Shown one piece after another: positions 20,383 to 32,987 of a stretch of 64,000 nucleotides of DNA; positions within the stretch are counted from its first letter, which is position 1; each line of letters begins with the position of its first letter. The stretch is taken from NCBI GenBank assembly GCA_022432975.1, contig CM039508.1:27518788-27582787 (forward strand), given 5' to 3'. The notes below the pieces were generated by a model, which was not told where the DNA came from, ran no database searches, and saw only the letters and a program-made list of their open reading frames with translations. The translations under genes were made by a program, and so were the position numbers. This stretch comes from Begonia masoniana (lineage: Eukaryota; Streptophyta; Magnoliopsida; Cucurbitales; Begoniaceae).

Positions 20383-22944
20383 TGTAACACCCGAGATTTT
20401 TTTTTTTTTTTTCCTCAATGTGTATTGCTTTTGATTTAATCAAGTTTTTGAAAGGAAAAAAATTGAGCGAAAATAAAAGGATAAGGTGGTTGTTTAATAA
20501 TTAGTTGTTTTAATTACTTTAAAAATTAATTAAAATGAAAAGTGAATAAATTTGGTATTATGTTCAGGTATTCCCAGTGGAGAAATTAAGTCGGGTACGA
20601 GGTGAGGGTCAATTGACGAAAGTTTATAATTTAAGAACGTGATTTAATTTTGGAAGGGCAAAATGGTAATGTTAGTTTTTTATTATTATTATTAATTTAT
20701 TTTTGTTTTAAAAGAAAATAATATTTTCTTTTAAAACAACTGAATGGCTCGATGCCATTCAGTTGTTCCCTGCGAACGAAGAACAGGGCAGCGCAGGGGA
20801 GGGAAGCACGGCGACGATCGGCCGAGTAATCACCGACGACTTCGGCGTTTTTCCGGTCAGACAACGACGACGAGCTGAGGGCTGACATCTCCGGCCTCTT
20901 TCGACCAAAAAGCTGACCGGAAAGCTTCAAGCCTTGCCCTATTTCGCGTTCAACCTGTGTCGTGGGTCGCCGAGCTGCTAGAGCTCCGATCACCGGCTGT
21001 TTTTGGCTGCTCTCGGCTTCAAATTTCTGGGCTCAGTGCAGGTAATCACTGCTGAGCAGTGTGCAGCTCGGGAGGAGCTAAAAACCGAGGGCCATTTTTT
21101 TTGGAACTTCAGGTTTTTGTGTGTAGCACTAATTTTCTTGTTAGGTTATGCTAATTGGATGTTGGGATAATCAATTGGTGAAGGAATTGGTAAAAATCGG
21201 ATTAAGGTAGAGATTTTGGACTTTTTAGGGTAAAAACCGGATCTGTTTTTGGGGGATTTGACCTAGCTATAGTTATTTGTTTTAAATTTGTTTTCGGCAG
21301 ATTAAACTAGGTTATTAGAGGAGTACGTGGCCACTGGAATCGTTCGATTCCGATAACCGACGTGAAAGTTATGCACGTTCGAAGTTTCGGGTTGGTTTTT
21401 ACCGAACCCAAATTAGTGGCCCGTTTAGTTAGATTTTAGTTGGGTTAGGCTGGAAATAGTGGTTTGAGAGTAATTGGTGAATGTAGCCTTGATTTTAAAG
21501 AAGTTTGAATATTTGTCGTAGGTTGAGCCGTAGGTGGACAGGTAATCGAATATCCTCAGCGAGCTAGGACGCCAGGTAAGTAGTGGATGTGTGCCTTTTG
21601 CCTTCGGGGCTACACCACAGAATGGTAGGGATGATTGTTTGTTTGTTGTTTGTGTGGTTGCTTCGTTTTGTTTTTGGTTGAGCATTGTGTGAGACATGCA
21701 TCATTATTTTGAACTACGATTGTGTGGATGAAATGTAAAATATGCAACAGTGTGATACGCTAATGTGTCTCAAGTAGAAGTTGAGAGGTACGCTTATGTG
21801 TCTCGAGTGGAAGTCGAGAGGTACGCTGATGTATCTCGAGTAGAACTCGAGAGGTACGCTGATGTGTCTCGAGTGGAACTCGAGAGGTAGACTGATGTGT
21901 CTCGAGTGGAAGTCGAGAGGTACGCTGATGTGTCTCGAGTGGAAGTCGAGAGGTACGCTGATGTGTCTCGAGTGGAAGTCGAGAGGTACGCTGATGTGTC
22001 TCGAGTAGAAGGATTTCTACTCGAGAGGTACGCTAATGTGTCTCGAGTAGAACTCGAGAGGTACGCTGATGTATCTCAAGTAGAATGATATTCTACGAGA
22101 GAGGTACGCCTACGATTAATGAAGTGAGAACGTGATGCATAAAACTAAGCGTTAGAAACTGCATGTGATAGGATCTATTGCATTTTGTTTAGTCACATTT
22201 GTTATCCCCTACTTGCTAAGCGTAAGCTTACGTGTGTGTGTGTGTGTTCTGTGGTGTAGGTGACGACAGGATTACAGGTTAGAGCTACGAGGAAAGCTAG
22301 GATTGGGACGCAGTCGTTGATGTACGCTGTATGCCGGTGAGGGTAGTTGTCGGGGCGTCTCGATCATGGTCTTCGAGGGATGTGGGCTTTGTCTTTTGGT
22401 AGTTTATTATAAATGTCTGTTTGTAGAAATGATGGGAATGCGTAACTTTCTTTTTGGTTGATGTTTTGAGAGTTATGGTATCGCTATTTGAAATTGTTGT
22501 GTATAGTCATAGTTATGGGTGATGTGTCGCCCTATACTGTGGACTTTCTTCACTTAGGGATGTTAGTATTTTAGTTTCCCTCTTTACTACTGTTTGGTGA
22601 TTTCGTATGCTGGATAAGTTGATGAGGAATATTCTGGATGGGTTGGGATTTATTCCTTTGCAGGTACCTAGCATTTTGGAGGCGCCATTTTCAGGCGTTA
22701 CTTTGCCGAAATTTTTGGGAAGGACGCCGTGGTGCTAAAAGGTTAGGATTAAGGGAAATTAGTGAGTCTAGGCAGCTAGGTATGACATAAGAGAGCTTCG
22801 GGAGATTTAGTTTTTAATTCCGCTGTGTCAGTTTTATTTTATCATTTAGGGTTTATGAAAATTAGTTTTTTTTAAATTATGTTTTAACGTGGGATTGGTT
22901 AGCAAAGTAGTGCACCGAGTCGGGGTGGGTTCGGGGGCGTTACA
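20383..22944 (+). repeat. E2 3' LTR (2,562 bp)
   Basis: Homologous to 14888-18012 throughout. The 563-bp shortfall is close to 17 units of the 33-bp array. Starts TGTAACACCCGAG and ends GGGGGCGTTACA. Confidence 0.9.
21757..22090 (+). repeat. 33-bp hairpin minisatellite, about 10 copies (E2 3' LTR)
   Basis: Same unit family as 16262-17155. It begins and ends with the same degenerate edge units (CTAATGTGTCTC at the start, TAGAATGATATTCTACGAG at the end), so copy number changed in the interior. Confidence 0.9.
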
Positions 22945-23520
22945 GTTCCTGTAATCTTAGTCTCAAAGAAAGATGGAATGTGGAGAATGTGCGTAGATTG
23001 TCAAGCTATCAACAAAATCACAATAAAGTATCAACACCCCATTCCTCGATTGGATGATATACTTGATGAGTTACATGGTGCATACTTATTCTCAAAAATT
23101 GATCTAAAAAATGAATATTACCAAATTCACATGAAAGAAGGAGATCAATGGAAAATCACCGTTAAAACTAAACATGGTCTTTATGAGTGGTTAGTAAATC
23201 TATTTGGTTTGGTTAATGCACCGAGTACTTTCATGAGATTGATGAATCATGTGCTAAGATCTTTCATTGGAAAATTTGTTATTGTATACTTTGATGATAT
23301 CTTGGTTTATAGTAAAACTTTAAGTGCACATGTTGAACACTTGAATTCGGTTCTTAATGCCTTAAAGGAAAATCAACTATATGCTAACTTGAAGAAGTTC
23401 ACTTTTTGCATGGATTCCATAGTGTTTGTAATTAGTTTAGGCAGAATTTAGGTCGATGAAAAAAAGGTGAAGGCAATAAGAGATTGGCCAAAACCAAAAG
23501 AATACCAATGAGGTAAGAAG
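22945..23520 (+). pseudogene. E0 reverse transcriptase
   Basis: After the E2 target duplication the frame runs [19 protein letters not shown], then [45 protein letters not shown] and [16 protein letters not shown] is the catalytic RT motif. A TAG at about 23449 and a frame change near 23512 end it. RT copies element RNA into DNA. The sequence is of the Reina/CRM chromovirus type, clearly different from the Tekay-like elements around it, and old. Confidence 0.85.
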
Positions 23521-24112
23521 TTTTCACGGATTAGTAAGCTTTTGTAGGAGATTTGTAGGATTTTAGCATCATTGCAGCTCCTTTGAATGATCTTGTTAAA
23601 AAGAATGTTACGAGATACATGATCAAGCTTTTAATCTCCTAAAGGAAAAACTAACTAATGCACCATTACTTGGTTTACCTAATTTTGATTAAGTTTTTGA
23701 GATTGAATAGGATGTGTCGGGAAAAGGTATTGGTGGTGTTTTGATGCAGGATTCCAAGTCTAATGCTTACTTTACCGAGAAGCTTAATGGAGCGGCCTTG
23801 AAATACCCCACATATGACAAAGAATTGTATGTCTTAGTATTAGCTTTACAAACTTGGCAACACTACTTGTTGCTGAAAGAATTCATTATTCACTCCGATC
23901 ATGAAAGTTTAAAGTACTTGAAGTCACAAGGAAAGCTAGACAAAAGGCACGTAAAATGGATGGAATTCATTAAAACCTTTCAATATGCGATCAAATACAA
24001 GAAATGTAAGAAAAATGTAGTGACCGATGCATTGTCTCGAAGGTATGTGCTTCTAACTTCCTTGCAATCTAAATTTCTTGGATTTGAATTGTTAAGGAAT
24101 TATATGAAGTAG
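23521..24112 (+). pseudogene. E0 RNase H
   Basis: After frameshifted thumb/connection sequence (23560-23700), the frame at 23714-24112 reads [48 protein letters not shown] and VTDALSRR. These are the conserved RNase H blocks, with the catalytic Asp of SDH visible. The first Asp block reads EIE*DVS and contains a stop. RNase H degrades the RNA template. Non-functional. Confidence 0.8.
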
Positions 24113-24186
24113 ATTCTACTTTTAGTGAAATTTGAAAATTATGTGAAAATGTTGCTTGTGGTGACTATTATAGGCATGAGAGTTAT

Positions 24187-25316
24187 TTGTTTAAGAAAGA
24201 TAAACTTTGTATGCCTAAGTGTTTCTTAAGAGAATTCTTTTTTAGAGAAACTCATAGAAGTAGATTAATAAGACATTTTGGAGTATGCAAAACGTTAGAT
24301 GTTTTATGTGAGCATTTTTATTGGCCTAATAAACATGATGTGCAATTAATTTGTGATAAATGTATTGAATGTAGAAAAACTAAATCAAAGATCAAACCAC
24401 ACAGAAAGTATACTCCTCACCAAATACTGAGTAAACCTTCGATTGATATTTCTATGGATTTTGTTATAGGTTTGCCGAGAACTCAAAACAGAAATGATAG
24501 TATTTTTGTTGTTGTTGATAGATTTAGTAAGATGACACACTTTATTGCATGTTCGAAAACTAATGATGCTAAATATATTGCGGATTTATTCTTTAAAGAG
24601 ATTGTGAGGTTACATGGCTTATCTAAAACAATTGTAAGTGATCGAGATGTTAAATTTTTTAGTCACTTATGGAGAACTTTGTAGAATAATCTAAGTACCA
24701 AACTTTTATTCTCTACCGTGGCACACCCTCAAACGGATGGACAAACCGAGCTAATTAATAGAACATTTTTTACTTTGGTAAGAGCTATTATTTCTAAGAA
24801 CTTAAAACAATGGAAGAATTGTTTACCACACGTCGGATTTTCATATGATAGAGTTATTCATTCTACAACATGTTATTCACTATTTGAGATTGTTTATGGT
24901 TTTAATCCTTTAACTCCGATGGATATGTATGTTATATTTACCTACTAATGAGTTTGTTAATTTTGATGGAAAGAAAAATGTCGAGTTTGTTAGAGATCAC
25001 ATGCAAAGGTAATGGAGAACATTGAGAAAAAAAATGAGCATTATGCAAGGCAAGCAAACAAGCACTGAGGGAAAGTTATTTTCGAGCCTGGAAATTGGAT
25101 TTGGATTCACTTAAGGAAAGAAAAATTTGCCAACAAAAGAAAGAACAAGTTGCAACCTCGAGGAGATGTTCCCTTCCAAGTGTTGGAACCCATTAATGAC
25201 AACGCTTACAAGTTTGATTTAAGTAAATATGGTAATGTAAGTGCTACATTTAATGTTAGTGACTTATCTTTATACGATGAACAAGATTCAAGGACAATCT
25301 TTTTTAGGAGGGAGGG
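24187..25316 (+). pseudogene. E0 integrase
   Basis: The zinc-binding HHCC region ends with CDKCIECRKTKSK. The catalytic core shows [11 protein letters not shown] and VVVDRFSKMTHF, then [21 protein letters not shown] carries the catalytic Glu. A TAG at 24682-24684 interrupts the core, and the frame is lost after 24948. Further on, FEPGNWIWIHLRKE, LQPRGDVPFQVLE and NDNAYKFDL mark the C-terminal DNA-binding (GPF-like) region up to about 25300. No chromodomain is obvious after it. Integrase would join element cDNA to the genome. Confidence 0.8.
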
Positions 25317-25318
25317 AA
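25306..25318 (+). other. E0 polypurine tract
   Basis: AGGAGGGAGGGAA directly before TGATGTGAATCA, which starts the 3' LTR. Confidence 0.8.
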
Positions 25319-26003
25319 TGATGTGAATCAATGAGCAACCAAGCACAAGCTCAAAGACAAAAATCCATGTCAAGCTATAGAAGGCTAAATGACAAGATCA
25401 ATAACCATGAAAATGTGTGAAACCTTAAATGGATTGATTTTGAAAATCCAAGAGAAATAATATTTCCACCATGAGAACAAATTAATAAATATATTAAGCA
25501 TTGATGAAGATGCAATAGAGGATAAAATGCTTGAAGATCCACGCCTCAAGGCATGAAGATTCACACGGATTCATCCTCAAAGAAGTGAACTTTCCTTATC
25601 TTAAATTGGCAAGCAATCTGTTTCTAAATTCACGAAGGAATGATACAACTAAGTGGCCCCCAAGCAATTCACAAAATTCATCTATTAATTGACCCAAGTT
25701 TTCTTTTATTATGTGTCAAAGTTTCTTTTTGTTTGGTGGCCTAATTTTCCTTTGTTTTAATTTAGTTTCATTTTCTTAATTTGTTAAGTTTCCTAATCTT
25801 TAGATGTTGCCTATTTACTTCTTTATTATCTTAGAATATTTTAATTATTTTAATTACTTGTGTAGCATATTTAAAGGTATAAACCATGCGACATAATGGA
25901 TACAATATACACGATTTTGAGTTTACTCTTTTTGAGAATTTTTTCTTTGATTCTTTGTGAAGAACTAGATCTTCTTCAAGTTCAAACTTGATAGCTTTAG
26001 TTA
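25319..26003 (+). repeat. E0 3' LTR, part 1
   Basis: Starts TGATGTGAATCAATG after the PPT. A typical Reina/CRM-like LTR in composition, with no long ORF. E5 cuts it at 26003 and it continues at 40182. Confidence 0.7.
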
Positions 26004-26700
26004 TGTAACGTCCCCGAACCCGCGCCGGCTCGATGCGCTACTTTGCTAACCCAACACGTGTTTAAAACGACGTTTCAAATAATTTTTGATAAAATTTTGA
26101 CTCGGTTTTTGGGTTTTTCAAACCCTCAAAAAATGTTGGTAAACGTGCGTAAAATACGTTTAAAATACGTCAGAAAAGGTCGGGTCAAAACATTTTAGAA
26201 ATAGGCAAAATTTAAAAATATAAAAAAAAAATTGTGTGCTGGCCGTCGCATCGCGCGCGCAGCAGCGCCGAACATTCGGCACCCTCTCGGGTGCCAACGC
26301 GCCACATTTCGACTTTTTTTCCGCTTTTCTTCATTTTTCGTCAAGCCAAACACCGCCAAATCACCTAAAAATTTAACCACACATTCCCGACACTCCCGGC
26401 TCCATGCCCCGTAAAAATCTCAGAAAACCGACTTAAAACGGTTAATAAAAAAAATAGAGAAAGTAAACCTGATGTTATTTGTTTTAAAACCAAAACGAGC
26501 AGCATAACGCCTATAATTTTCAACATCCAAAAACCTGTAATTTTAACAATTTGTAAAGACCATTTAAATCATTTCCAAAATAGTTACTAACCATATTCAC
26601 AACACACAACAAAACAACCCAAAATACCGAAACGTAGTACAAAATATACCCCGTCCTCCGCCCTCAAACTCCCAGAAATCCATGGTCGAGACGCCCCGAC
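26004..26700 (-). repeat. E5 3' LTR, part 1
   Basis: Starts TGTAACGTCCCCG, homologous to 37708-38452. Contains the GCCGAACATTCGGC palindrome and the GGCACCC/GGGTGCC hairpin at about 26266-26295. Cut by the LARD after CCGAC (26696-26700). Confidence 0.85.
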
Positions 26701-27830
26701 TGATGGGCTTCGGGGTGCCGACTGTGACACTCGAAGGACATTTACGGAAGCAGTTGAAGTGGGAGGTGGGTGAGTTGAATAATACTCAGAGAACGCTGTC
26801 TGGATTGAAGGGGTTCCTTGCCGGCCGGTAGACGTTCATTGCGCTACGTCGGAAAACTCCTTCGCTGACGAAGAGAGTTCCAGCAACAGGATGAAAGGCC
26901 CTACCATTTCCGTGCTTCTTCCACAGAAGAGGCCGACGGGGAAGGGTGAAGTCGAAGGACCCGAGGCTGGCTGAGGAGTCGAAGTCGGTAGCTCTCAGCG
27001 CATGTCTTTCCGTAGAAGAACAACAGCTTTTGGGGACAGGTTTCTCCAACCTTTCTCCTGATTCCAACTTGTGGAAGAGAAGAGAAGAGGATGGGATAAG
27101 AGTACCTCCAAGCAACCATGAGCTTGAGGTACAATGGAGGTGCGACTCCTCGGTGATTCATCACCGAACATTCGGTGCTTTGCACCAACAAAGGAAACTC
27201 CTTCAGAAGAAACGATCTTCGATTTCCAAATATTTAATGTTAAAAACTGACTTACAAATGTTTCAGAGTAGGACCTTATAGCCTCTGGAGATCGATGGTT
27301 ACAAAAGAAAAGAAAACATAAAAGGAACATGCGAGAAAGGCTCAAAAGAGCCGTTGGAGCATTGACCAAACTAGCCGTTGGAGTGTTCAACGCTTCGGCC
27401 TCGTGCGCGCGCATTATGGTGCTGATTCCGCTCGTGACCCGATCCGTGCAACGCTGCTGCGTCGTGAGTCCTTCAGGCGAAGGTTCGTCGATTGTGGGCA
27501 TCCATTGAGCTGAAGCTTTTCACTTGTGAGCTTCATCTTGCGGGCAGATATTGGAATTGGGTCTTTCTTCTTCTTGGGCTTAATTGTTTCTTCAATTGTA
27601 GCTTCTATTAGTGGGCTAATGAAATGGGCCATTTTCTCATGGCTAACGTAGAGTTGAATAACCAATTCCTTTTGGGTCATCTTGTTCTTGGGCTTTGAAT
27701 GCATCAACTCCTTTATTAGCCAAGCTTTATTAGGAAGTCACCTACATAATCAACAAACCTTGTTAGAAATATAATAATCGGTGAACTTACCTCAATGTGT
27801 AACTTGATCCTCGGGATCCAAAGCGTATCA
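26701..27830 (-). repeat. LARD 3' LTR
   Basis: Nearly identical to 31200-32299, apart from a stretch of about 30 bp (AGTGGGCTAATGAAATGGGC region, about 27601-27630) that the other copy lacks. Carries ACCGAACATTCGGT (about 27164), a palindrome also found in the E5 LTR. Confidence 0.85.
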
Positions 27831-30800
27831 TCCTCTCTGGGTTAGAGGAAAATTTGTCCTCAAATTTTAAATTTTGTTCCTTTGCAAACTTGTGACACCC
27901 TAGCGTTATACACTCAAGTGGATCATGGTCCCCTTTTCAATCAAAGATCTTTACTTGACCCACAAAAATAAATTTGAATTAACCACAATACTATAAATAG
28001 AAATCAAAATTTTCACTTGTTTACTCATAACAACTTGTAAGTAAGTATACAAGATAAAATTTTCACAGCAAGGGCATTTTGAACAAATTCTTTTCCATGC
28101 TAACCCCACAATTCAATAACTCAGAAAAATTTATCTTCTCAATCCAATGAGTATAGACATACGGATACTTATAACTCGTATTAAACTAGGCAAGTAACTT
28201 TAAACTCAAAGAATTCATCCATAGAAAAATTATTTGCAAGCCTAGCATATGATTACTCCAAAATTCAAAGAATAGATGCTAAATTTTGAACAAACAAGTA
28301 AATCATTAAACAAAAATTTCTAAATTGGGCATCATCAATTTTAGCAATTAAAATACTTTTCCCTAATTATCTTCTTCACTTATACTAGCAAAAATAGCAA
28401 GAAAAATGAAGGTGATATCAACAAAAATTTTCCAGCTTCTGCTAGGCATTTTATCAAACAGGTTATGGGCATTTTGGAAAATAAATAAAACAGCTAGATT
28501 TCAAATGCTAAATACCCTAGAAGAAGAGCAGAGAACAAAAGAAAACTTAGCACAATATGTATCCAGAACATGTAGAACAAACTTAGAAGATGATCATGGA
28601 ATAAAACATTAATTTGATGCAACATTTTCAATAACAGCAAGATAAAACAACCTAAACAAATACCACAACAGAACAGGATATTAATCCTAAAGAAAATCAT
28701 AGAGAATGAAAGATAATCATATTAAAAACTTCACGGTGAAATAGTAGGGTAGTCAAAACAAAAATTTTGATTTTTAGAAGACCCACTTGTAGCATCAAAA
28801 CTCTTTCACAAGCTCTAAAAATAATTATGATTTAAATCTCAGCAAATAGTTTGATGCAAACAAGTTGAATAATAACAAAAAAAACACAGCAATCAGTTTA
28901 GATGATTGAACTAGAAAAAGGTGCAGCAAACAGCTTCAAATATCCTTGGGAATTCTAGTTTTAGTTCATTAAATTTTCAGTTTGATCCCCAAAACTCAGC
29001 AATAGTCTAAATTGACCAACAATTATAGCAGAAAAACAACAGTAAATTTTCAGCATTCTAAAGGTTAAAACACAGCAAAATTGTATGGCTGGATTCATGC
29101 TAGTATTAAGGTTAAAACACAGCAAATTGTATGGCTGGATTCATGCTAGTGTTCAGGGAACATAAGAGTAAAAATTCCATCAATATGCAATATTAGCAGT
29201 AAGTTTAAACCAGAAACAGCCATCAATTTAGTAAACCAAAATCACAAATTCGATCTTTATGGAGGCTGCTATAAGTGAACAGTTTTAAGGCTAAAACAAA
29301 TAACCTATTTTGCAATAGAAATATGACAATTTAAACCAGCAAATCGTAGCAGCAATTAACTAATTCAACAGCATAATTGCGTAACTTACTGCCCAAATAA
29401 ACCTGATAAACGGTGAAGTTAAATTCAGCAGAACATAAAAAACCAGTAAAGATATATCTTCAGCAAATATGTGTTAGTTTCAATTTTATTCAACTAAATT
29501 GAAATAAATATGCAGCAGCTAACACAATTCTAATAACAGATTGACAATTAGAAAAATAAACAGCAATTAGCAATTAAGGCTAAACATGAGATCATCTATG
29601 CTTAACAGTATCCATCTATTAGTGAATTAATCTACCCAATAATAGCATGAAACAGCAATAAAGATCCAGCAGCTTGATCTTTAAAAATATGATAGATCAT
29701 CAACAGAAAGAGAGGATCAATATTCGTTGTCCAAATTCCAGCAATTCACAGGGAACAATTATCAGAAAACAACAAATTAAACAACGAAGAGAACCAAACA
29801 GATTAATGGTGCATGCTATCGAGGTGTACTTTTGTTTAGTAAAATAAAAGTATCCGTTGTGAACTTTACTGAATAGTTTTTAAATAGAGATGATATTCAT
29901 GCAAATTAACAGAGATGATATTTATGCAAATTTATCTTTTGATGCAATTATATCTCAAAATAGAACAAGAAAACTTGAAAATACACAAAACAGGGCATGG
30001 AAAAATTTTAAGCAGCTCCCAGGGTTAACTAAGCAGAATCGATCATTATAAGCATACACGATTTATAAACTTGGTTAAGAAAATTCAGAACAAAAATCAT
30101 GCAAGTGGGTATCAATCTGGTTAGCAAAACAGAGGCAACTCCAGCAACTTAACACGTAATGCTCTTATGTCTCTGTCAACTTCAAGTCAAACAGAACAAC
30201 TAAGGTTTGATGCTATTCATTTAAACCAACAAGTTAACCTTCAGCACGTTCACAATTTGCTTGTCAATTTTCATCACTTAAAACAGAATTTTAATCTTGT
30301 GCTTAACAAAGCAAGCACATTTCATAAAAATTTTACACAGATTGAAGGAAATATAAGCAGCATATGGTAGGCACGATAAAAAAAAGTCTAATTTGACTTG
30401 CTACTTAACGTGTTAGTTCAGTGGTTTAAGCAAGCTCTGTGTATTAAAACAGTGAACAGACACACACACCAGCAACCGGATTTATGGCTATTCAAAAACC
30501 AGATTTGTACAGAACTTTCAACAACTAAAACCATTATGCTGGAGCAAATTGGCGTGAAAACAGCGAGCAAATTTCAAACATCAGATGCAAAACAAGCAGA
30601 CAACAGAAGCAAAAATCAAAGTAGATTATAACAGCAATACACAACCAGAATTCATGTTTTAAACATACCACGTTGCTGTAAAAGGAAATTAGCAGACAGT
30701 TATGCTGGAGCAAACAACAGTTAAAACCGGAGATAACATATCATTTTAGAGTTTTGGTTCTTGCACAAGTGGCCATTCTGGAAATGAAACAGAAAAGATT

Positions 30801-31199
30801 ATAGAAACAGAGACATAAAACCCGACAACTAAAACAGAAACAAGAATTCAAACACTAATTTTCTAAATAGAACAGAGTGAACACTAACATGCTGACACTA
30901 AGAGACTAAAATGAAACAAAGATACAGAAACGTGCTGGAACATTTGATGATGTTTTGGTCACCAAAACAGAACAGCAAAATAAAATAGAAACAAGGCACA
31001 GAGGAAACACACAAAGAACAGAACTAAATCACAAAACCAAAGACTAAAATAGCAAGCGTAGAATGCTACTTGGGCAGACACTAAACAGAAACAATTCCTA
31101 AACTAAGCATGCTGACAGAAGACAAAAACAAATAAACAAGAACAGAACGTAAAAGAGAGGAAACAAAACTCAATCACTAGGTTAAACTTTGATACGAAA
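27831..31199 (-). other. LARD internal region, no genes seen
   Basis: A-rich on the + strand with scattered CAGCAA and AACAGCA motifs. No RT, gag or protease motif in any frame. The short frames at 28406-28612, 30167-30370 and 30398-30631 have no recognisable family. A small tandem duplication lies at 29061-29150. Confidence 0.6.
29061..29150. repeat. Tandem duplication, about 45 bp x2
   Basis: AAGGTTAAAACACAGCAAA followed by TTGTATGGCTGGATTCATGC occurs twice in succession, at about 29061 and 29108. Confidence 0.85.
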
Positions 31200-32299
31200 T
31201 GATGGGCTTCGGGGTGCCCACTGTGACACTCGAAGGACATTTGCGGAAGCAGTTGAAGTGGGAGGTGGGTGAGTTGAATAATACTCAGAGAACGCCGTCT
31301 GGATTGAAGGGGTTCCTTGCCGGCCGGTAGACGTTCATTGAGCTAAGTCGGAAAACTCCTTCGCTGACGAAGAGAGTTCCAGCAACAGGATGAAAGGCCC
31401 TGCCATTTCCGTGCTTCTTCCACAGAAGAGGCTGACGGGGGAGGGTGAAGTCGAAGGACCCGAGGCTGGCTGAGGAGTCGAAGTCGGTAGCTCTCGGCGC
31501 ATGTCTTTCTGTAGAATAACAACAGCTTTTGGGGACAGGTTTCTCCAACCTTTCTCCTGATTCCAACTCGTGGAAGAGAAGAGAAGAGGATGGGATAAGA
31601 GTACCTCCAAGCAAGCATGAGCTTGAGGTACAATGGAGGCGCGACTCCTCGGTGATTCATCACCGAACATTCGGTGCTTTGCACCAACGAAGGAAACTCC
31701 TTCACAAGAAACGATCTTCGATTTCTAAATATTTAATGTCAAAAACTGACTTACAAATGTTTCAGAGCAGGACCTTATAGCCTCTGGAGATCGATGGCTA
31801 CAAAAGAAAAGAAAACATAAAAGGAACATGCGAGAAAGGCTCAAAAGAGCCGTTGGAGCATCGACCAAACTAGCCGTTGGAGTGTTCAACGCTTCGGCCT
31901 CGTGCGCGCGCATCATGGTGCTGATTCTGCTCGTGACCCGATCCATGAAACGCTGCTGGGTCGTGAGTCCTTCAGGAGAAGGTTCGTCGATTGTGGGCAT
32001 CCATTGAGCTGAAGCTTTTCACTTGTGAGCTTCATCTTGTGGGAAGATATTGAAATTGGGTCTTTCTTCTTCTTGGGCTTAATTGTTTCTTCAATTGCCA
32101 TTTTCTCATGGCTAACTTAGAGTTGAATAACCAATTCCTTTTGGGTCATCTTGTTCTTGGGCTTTGAATGCATCAACTCCTTTATTAGCCAAGCTTTATT
32201 AGGAAGTCACCTACATAATCAACAAACCTTGTTAGAAATATAATAATCGGTGAACTTACCTCGATATGTAACTTGATCTTCGGGATCCAAAGCGTATCA
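31200..32299 (-). repeat. LARD 5' LTR
   Basis: TGATGGGCTTCGGGG to AAGCGTATCA. Partner of 26701-27830, with few differences. Confidence 0.85.
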
Positions 32300-32393
32300 C
32301 CGATAATGGCCTGCACCGGTGTGCCCTATGCATCAACGACTGCATCCTACTCCTGGGACCCTTCATCAAGCTCACCAGAATAAAATTCATCAC

Positions 32394-32987
32394 CTACACC
32401 ACATAACACAAAAAGGTAAGCCTAATGCTTAGTAAGTAGGGAATAACGAATGCTATAAAAACACAATGCAACCAATCCTATCACATGCGGTTTCTAACAC
32501 TCAGTTATGCTCATTTGCCATTCGTTGCTTTAACCATTTCATAAGCCGTGTGGATTGGGTAAGCTCACTTCCTATAATCGTACAGGACGGCCATTCCCAG
32601 AACAACCATTACGTATTTTAGCCGGTCATCTTCATAGAGGTCCTCTCGGAGTGCTACGCTCCAGCACTTATTCCCGACAAGGCAACTCCAATCAAGACTA
32701 AGTGTTTTAGTCGGTCATCTCTCATAGAGATCCCCTCGGGGTGCTACACACCAGCACTTGTTTTCGACAAGTCACTCTAATCAAGAATAATTTTTGTCAT
32801 TCACTTTATCTGATTACGTTTCACGCTCACAATCAAACCATGCAATAAAACTCGTATTTTGCTTAATTGAAAACCATGATGCATGTCAACGAATATGCAA
32901 CACAACACAACGCGAAACAATTAACCGTTAACCCTACCGTTCCATGGTGTAGGCCCGAAGGCGAAACGAATCCAAACCACTACTTAC
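32394..32987 (-). other. Candidate LTR intron (E5 3' LTR)
   Basis: Minus strand: GCAGTCAG|GTAAGTAGTGG at 32987, CGCCTTCGGGCCTACACCA inside, CCTACTTACTAAGCATTAGG as branch region, and TATGTGGTGTAG|GTGATG ending at 32394. The acceptor half is deleted in the 5' LTR of this element. Confidence 0.45.
32616..32793 (-). repeat. Two-copy 89-bp hairpin repeat (E5 LTR)
   Basis: Units begin at TTTTAGCCGGTCATC and TTTTAGTCGGTCATC. They carry ATCTCT-CAT-AGAGAT, CCCC-TC-GGGG and GTGCT/AGCAC inverted repeats. The 5' LTR has the same pair at about 38620-38800. Confidence 0.75.

Larger units (their letters stand above)
14888..22944 (+). mobile_element. E2: non-autonomous Ty3/gypsy LTR element inserted in E0 RT
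   Basis: LTRs at 14888-18012 and 20383-22944 flank a 2,370-bp internal region with an iMet-type PBS (18016) and a PPT (20369). A perfect 5-bp target duplication, GTTCC, is present at 14883-14887 and 22945-22949. No gag or pol domain is recognisable. The internal region is homologous to non-coding parts of E1. LTR ends are TGTAACACC and GGGGGCGTTACA. It must have moved with enzymes from related autonomous elements. Confidence 0.9.
26701..32299 (-). mobile_element. E4: LARD-type non-autonomous LTR element in the E5 LTR
   Basis: LTRs at 26701-27830 and 31200-32299 (about 1.1 kb, TGATGGGC to GCGTATCA on +) flank 3.37 kb of AT-rich DNA with no recognisable coding region. The target duplication is CCGAC/CCGAT. 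Orientation is minus: a purine run AGAGAGGA lies upstream of the LTR on that strand at 27831, and a CGTATCAAAG sequence resembling the iMet PBS sits at the other end (31199). A GAGGACAAATTTTCC sequence before the PPT suggests Ty3/gypsy ancestry. It fits the definition of a large retrotransposon derivative. Confidence 0.8.

Noticed and set aside
26995..27501. 168-codon minus-strand frame in the LARD LTR
   Set aside because: No recognisable domain. The partner LTR breaks it into pieces, so it is most likely chance.
27732..27800. A tiny intron-like GTAAGTT to ATGTAG|G pair in the LARD LTR (minus strand)
   Set aside because: About 49 nt is shorter than plant introns normally are, and only the two LTR copies of one element support it.
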